Source: CAKZLS01 sp963771545
GTDB taxonomy: Bacteria > Pseudomonadota > Alphaproteobacteria > Rhodospirillales > Defluviicoccaceae
Direction of reading: 5' to 3'
Length of the DNA stretch: 64,000 bases
Assembly (NCBI GenBank): GCA_963771545.1
Contig: CAVYTX010000005.1
Span: 124,001-188,000, forward strand
A model generated the notes under the pieces. The model saw only the letters and a program-made list of their open reading frames with translations. It made no database searches and was not told the origin of the DNA. Below are positions 62,498 to 64,000 of the stretch, in pieces. Positions within the stretch are counted from its first letter, which is position 1. Every line of letters starts with the position of its first letter. A program made the position numbers and the translations under genes.

Positions 62498-62571
62498 GAT
62501 ACAATTCTCAAAATTTCCACCCATTACACAAACATATTATTTTTTTGCTGCGCATACCAGGAGGCCTTTTT

Positions 62572-63141
62572 ATGGCTGTTGATAGCATTGATCTTTGTTC
62601 GCGCGCACTGCTGAAAATTGGCGCGAGCAGCATCGCGTCCTTCGACGAGGGTACCGCGGAAGCGGAGGTTGCAGCTAGCCTCTATCCTGTTGTGCGGGAC
62701 GCGATGCTTTCTTTGCATCCTTGGAACTTTGCGCTTACACGACAGATTTTAGCCAGACTGCTGGAAAAACCGACTTCTGATTTCTCCCATGCATTTCAGT
62801 TGCCGCCACAGTGCCTGCGCGTGATTTCCGCGGGCACGGGCAACCGAAGTCGCGGGATCACCTATCGGATTGTCGGGCGGCGTTTATGCGCGAACGCCGA
62901 GGACGTCATTCTGACCTATGTCGGCCGGCCAAATGAAAGCGACTTTCCACCCTTTTTTGATATGACCTTAATCGCGCGATTGGCGGCAGAGTTCTGCATC
63001 CCGCTAACGGACAGCACAAGTCGCTGGGAGGGGCTGCAAGAACTCGCCGAAAGAGAGCTGCGTCGCGCAAAATTGATCGATTCCCAGGAGGATACGGCGC
63101 CCCGATTTGAAGATTTCAGCTTGATTGAGGAACGACGATAA
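62572..63141 (+). CDS. Phage tail tubular protein A-like (T7 gp11-like) protein
   Basis: 189 residues from the ATG at 62572, behind AGGAGG 8 bases upstream. The N-terminus (DLCSRALLKIGASSIASFDEG, EVAASLYPVVRDAMLSLHPWNFAL) is the recognisable head-tail adaptor text of podoviruses, with DVILTYVGRPNESDFPPFF later. It would form the ring below the portal. Its stop overlaps the next start (TAATG). Confidence 0.8.
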   Translation: MAVDSIDLCSRALLKIGASSIASFDEGTAEAEVAASLYPVVRDAMLSLHPWNFALTRQILARLLEKPTSDFSHAFQLPPQCLRVISAGTGNRSRGITYRIVGRRLCANAEDVILTYVGRPNESDFPPFFDMTLIARLAAEFCIPLTDSTSRWEGLQELAERELRRAKLIDSQEDTAPRFEDFSLIEERR

Positions 63142-64000
63142 TGTCGCGGGTCCGCATCCACAAAACCAACTTCACAGCGGGCGAAGTATCACCGCGACTG
63201 CTGGGCCGCAGCGACCTCCGATCATACGAAAACGGCGCGGCAAAGCTTAGAAACGTATTTATCCATCCGACCGGCGGTTTGAGCAGACGATCGGGGTTGA
63301 GATATGTGGACGCCGCACGAGGGGACGGGCGCCTTATCTCCTTCGAGTTCAATACCGAACAGGTGTACCTGCTTGTTTTTACCGATCATAATGTCGATGT
63401 GTATCGGTCTGGCATCAGAATAACGGAGTTTGCGACTCCGTGGACCGAGGATCATTTGCGGCAAATCAATTGGACGCAAAGCGCGGACACATTGCTAGTG
63501 GTGCACCCTGAGATCTCACCCAAGAAAATCACTCGAGCCAGCGAATCCGAATGGCATGCTTCAGACTGGGTTTTTTCTGAGAAGAATGGCCGCATCCGTC
63601 AACCGTATCACAAGTTCGCGGAAGAAGACGTGACCCTTCAACCAAGCGGTACGTCGGGTCAAGTGACGATTACCGCCTCCACGAATGTTTTCCTCCCTGC
63701 TCATAGCGGCACCCGGTTTCGAATCGCCGATAAAGAAGTGATAGTAGATTCCGTACTGTCGCCAACAAAGATCAGGGTCAACGTAAAACAGAATCTTCTA
63801 AGCACCAACGTTACCAGGGACTGGGAAGAACAAGCTTTTTCACCCGTGCATGGTTGGCCTGTTTCGGTGACTTTTCATCAAGATCGGTTGGTCATTGGCG
63901 GATCGAGGGATTTGCCCAATCGCCTATGGCTATCGAAGTCGGCAGATTTGTTCAATTTTGATCTTGGCGAGGGATTGGACGACGAGGCAATTGAGTTCTC
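63141..64000 (+). CDS. Phage tail/head-closure protein, cut by the window end
   Basis: The frame is open to the right edge with at least 286 codons and no stop. The start MSRVRIHKTNFTAGEVSPRLLGRSDL and then GAAKLRNVFIHPTGGLSRRSGLRYVD are typical of the large tail-tube or stabilisation protein following gp11-like genes. WPVSVTFHQDRLVIGGS is a later conserved text. Full length and downstream neighbours are unknown. Confidence 0.8.
   Translation, partial: MSRVRIHKTNFTAGEVSPRLLGRSDLRSYENGAAKLRNVFIHPTGGLSRRSGLRYVDAARGDGRLISFEFNTEQVYLLVFTDHNVDVYRSGIRITEFATPWTEDHLRQINWTQSADTLLVVHPEISPKKITRASESEWHASDWVFSEKNGRIRQPYHKFAEEDVTLQPSGTSGQVTITASTNVFLPAHSGTRFRIADKEVIVDSVLSPTKIRVNVKQNLLSTNVTRDWEEQAFSPVHGWPVSVTFHQDRLVIGGSRDLPNRLWLSKSADLFNFDLGEGLDDEAIEF

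Larger units (their letters stand above)
57022..64000 (+). mobile_element. Podovirus-like prophage or phage-derived block, open at the right edge
   Basis: A rightward set of portal, Bbp19-like, scaffold, capsid and tail-tube-like genes with short overlaps. It resembles the structural module of Bordetella phage BPP-1 in order. No integrase, replication, lysis or terminase gene is seen. The left limit is not defined: no att repeat was found and the IS stack lies just beyond the regulator. Confidence 0.82.

Noticed and set aside
57022..64000. Gene transfer agent cluster
   Set aside because: The genes are podovirus-type portal and tail-tube families, not the siphovirus-like set of known alphaproteobacterial GTAs.

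Overview
The window looks like chromosome of an alphaproteobacterium, most like Rhodospirillales and relatives. Pointers are a KorAB-type 2-oxoacid:ferredoxin oxidoreductase beside an FprA-type reductase, the order maoC-ribF-ileS-lspA-DUF3035 lipoprotein-two M16 peptidases, an IalB-family protein, a DUF1244 protein, and IS5/IS30/IS66 elements of alphaproteobacterial type. The assignment is inferred from gene content and protein resemblance only.

Positions 1-51.6 kb are ordinary, densely packed housekeeping DNA. In order: a partial ferritin-like gene, fliL, prfB, ubiA, rsmE, gshA, tldD, metZ, fprA, korBA, pmbA (tldE), a maoC-ribF-ileS-lspA-DUF3035-M16-M16 run, pgi, mutL, xseA, purD, a group for RNA modification and repair (tadA, rluB-like, rsmD, a queuosine-precursor transporter, queC, uvrB), an aspartate aminotransferase, an EF-G paralogue lacking the usual switch-II histidine, a minus-strand run ialB-rhodanese-rlmN-dsbA-argG, an asparaginase, several methyltransferases, hldE, rpsD and an HNH nuclease.

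Four reading frames are broken by single lesions. prfB has a one-base gain in addition to its normal programmed frameshift. ileS has a one-base gain. rlmN has an in-frame amber codon. The IS66 tnpC has a one-base loss. prfB and ileS (and possibly rlmN) should be needed by the cell, so consensus error is the first explanation to test. The prfB and ileS lesions both fall at GAGTTC, where GAGTC (a GANTC, CcrM-type site) would restore the frame. Two other genes survive only as 5' remnants: a dcu-type transporter and an EAL-protein-like sequence.

Positions 51.75-56.19 kb are a stack of insertion sequences. An IS30 element carries a complete IS66 element inside its right terminal repeat, with an 8-bp target duplication, and an IS5 element abuts the outer end of the IS30.

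From about 57 kb to the right edge lies the start of a podovirus-like prophage or phage-derived block. It holds a divergent S24-type regulator with repeated candidate operators, two small unknown genes (one resembling a permuted NlpC/P60 enzyme), portal, a Bbp19-like protein, scaffold, major capsid, a small post-capsid protein and two tail/head-closure genes, the last cut by the window end. The order resembles the structural module of Bordetella phage BPP-1. No integrase, replication gene, lysis gene or terminase is visible; the first three may have lain where the IS stack now sits, and the terminase may lie beyond the right edge.
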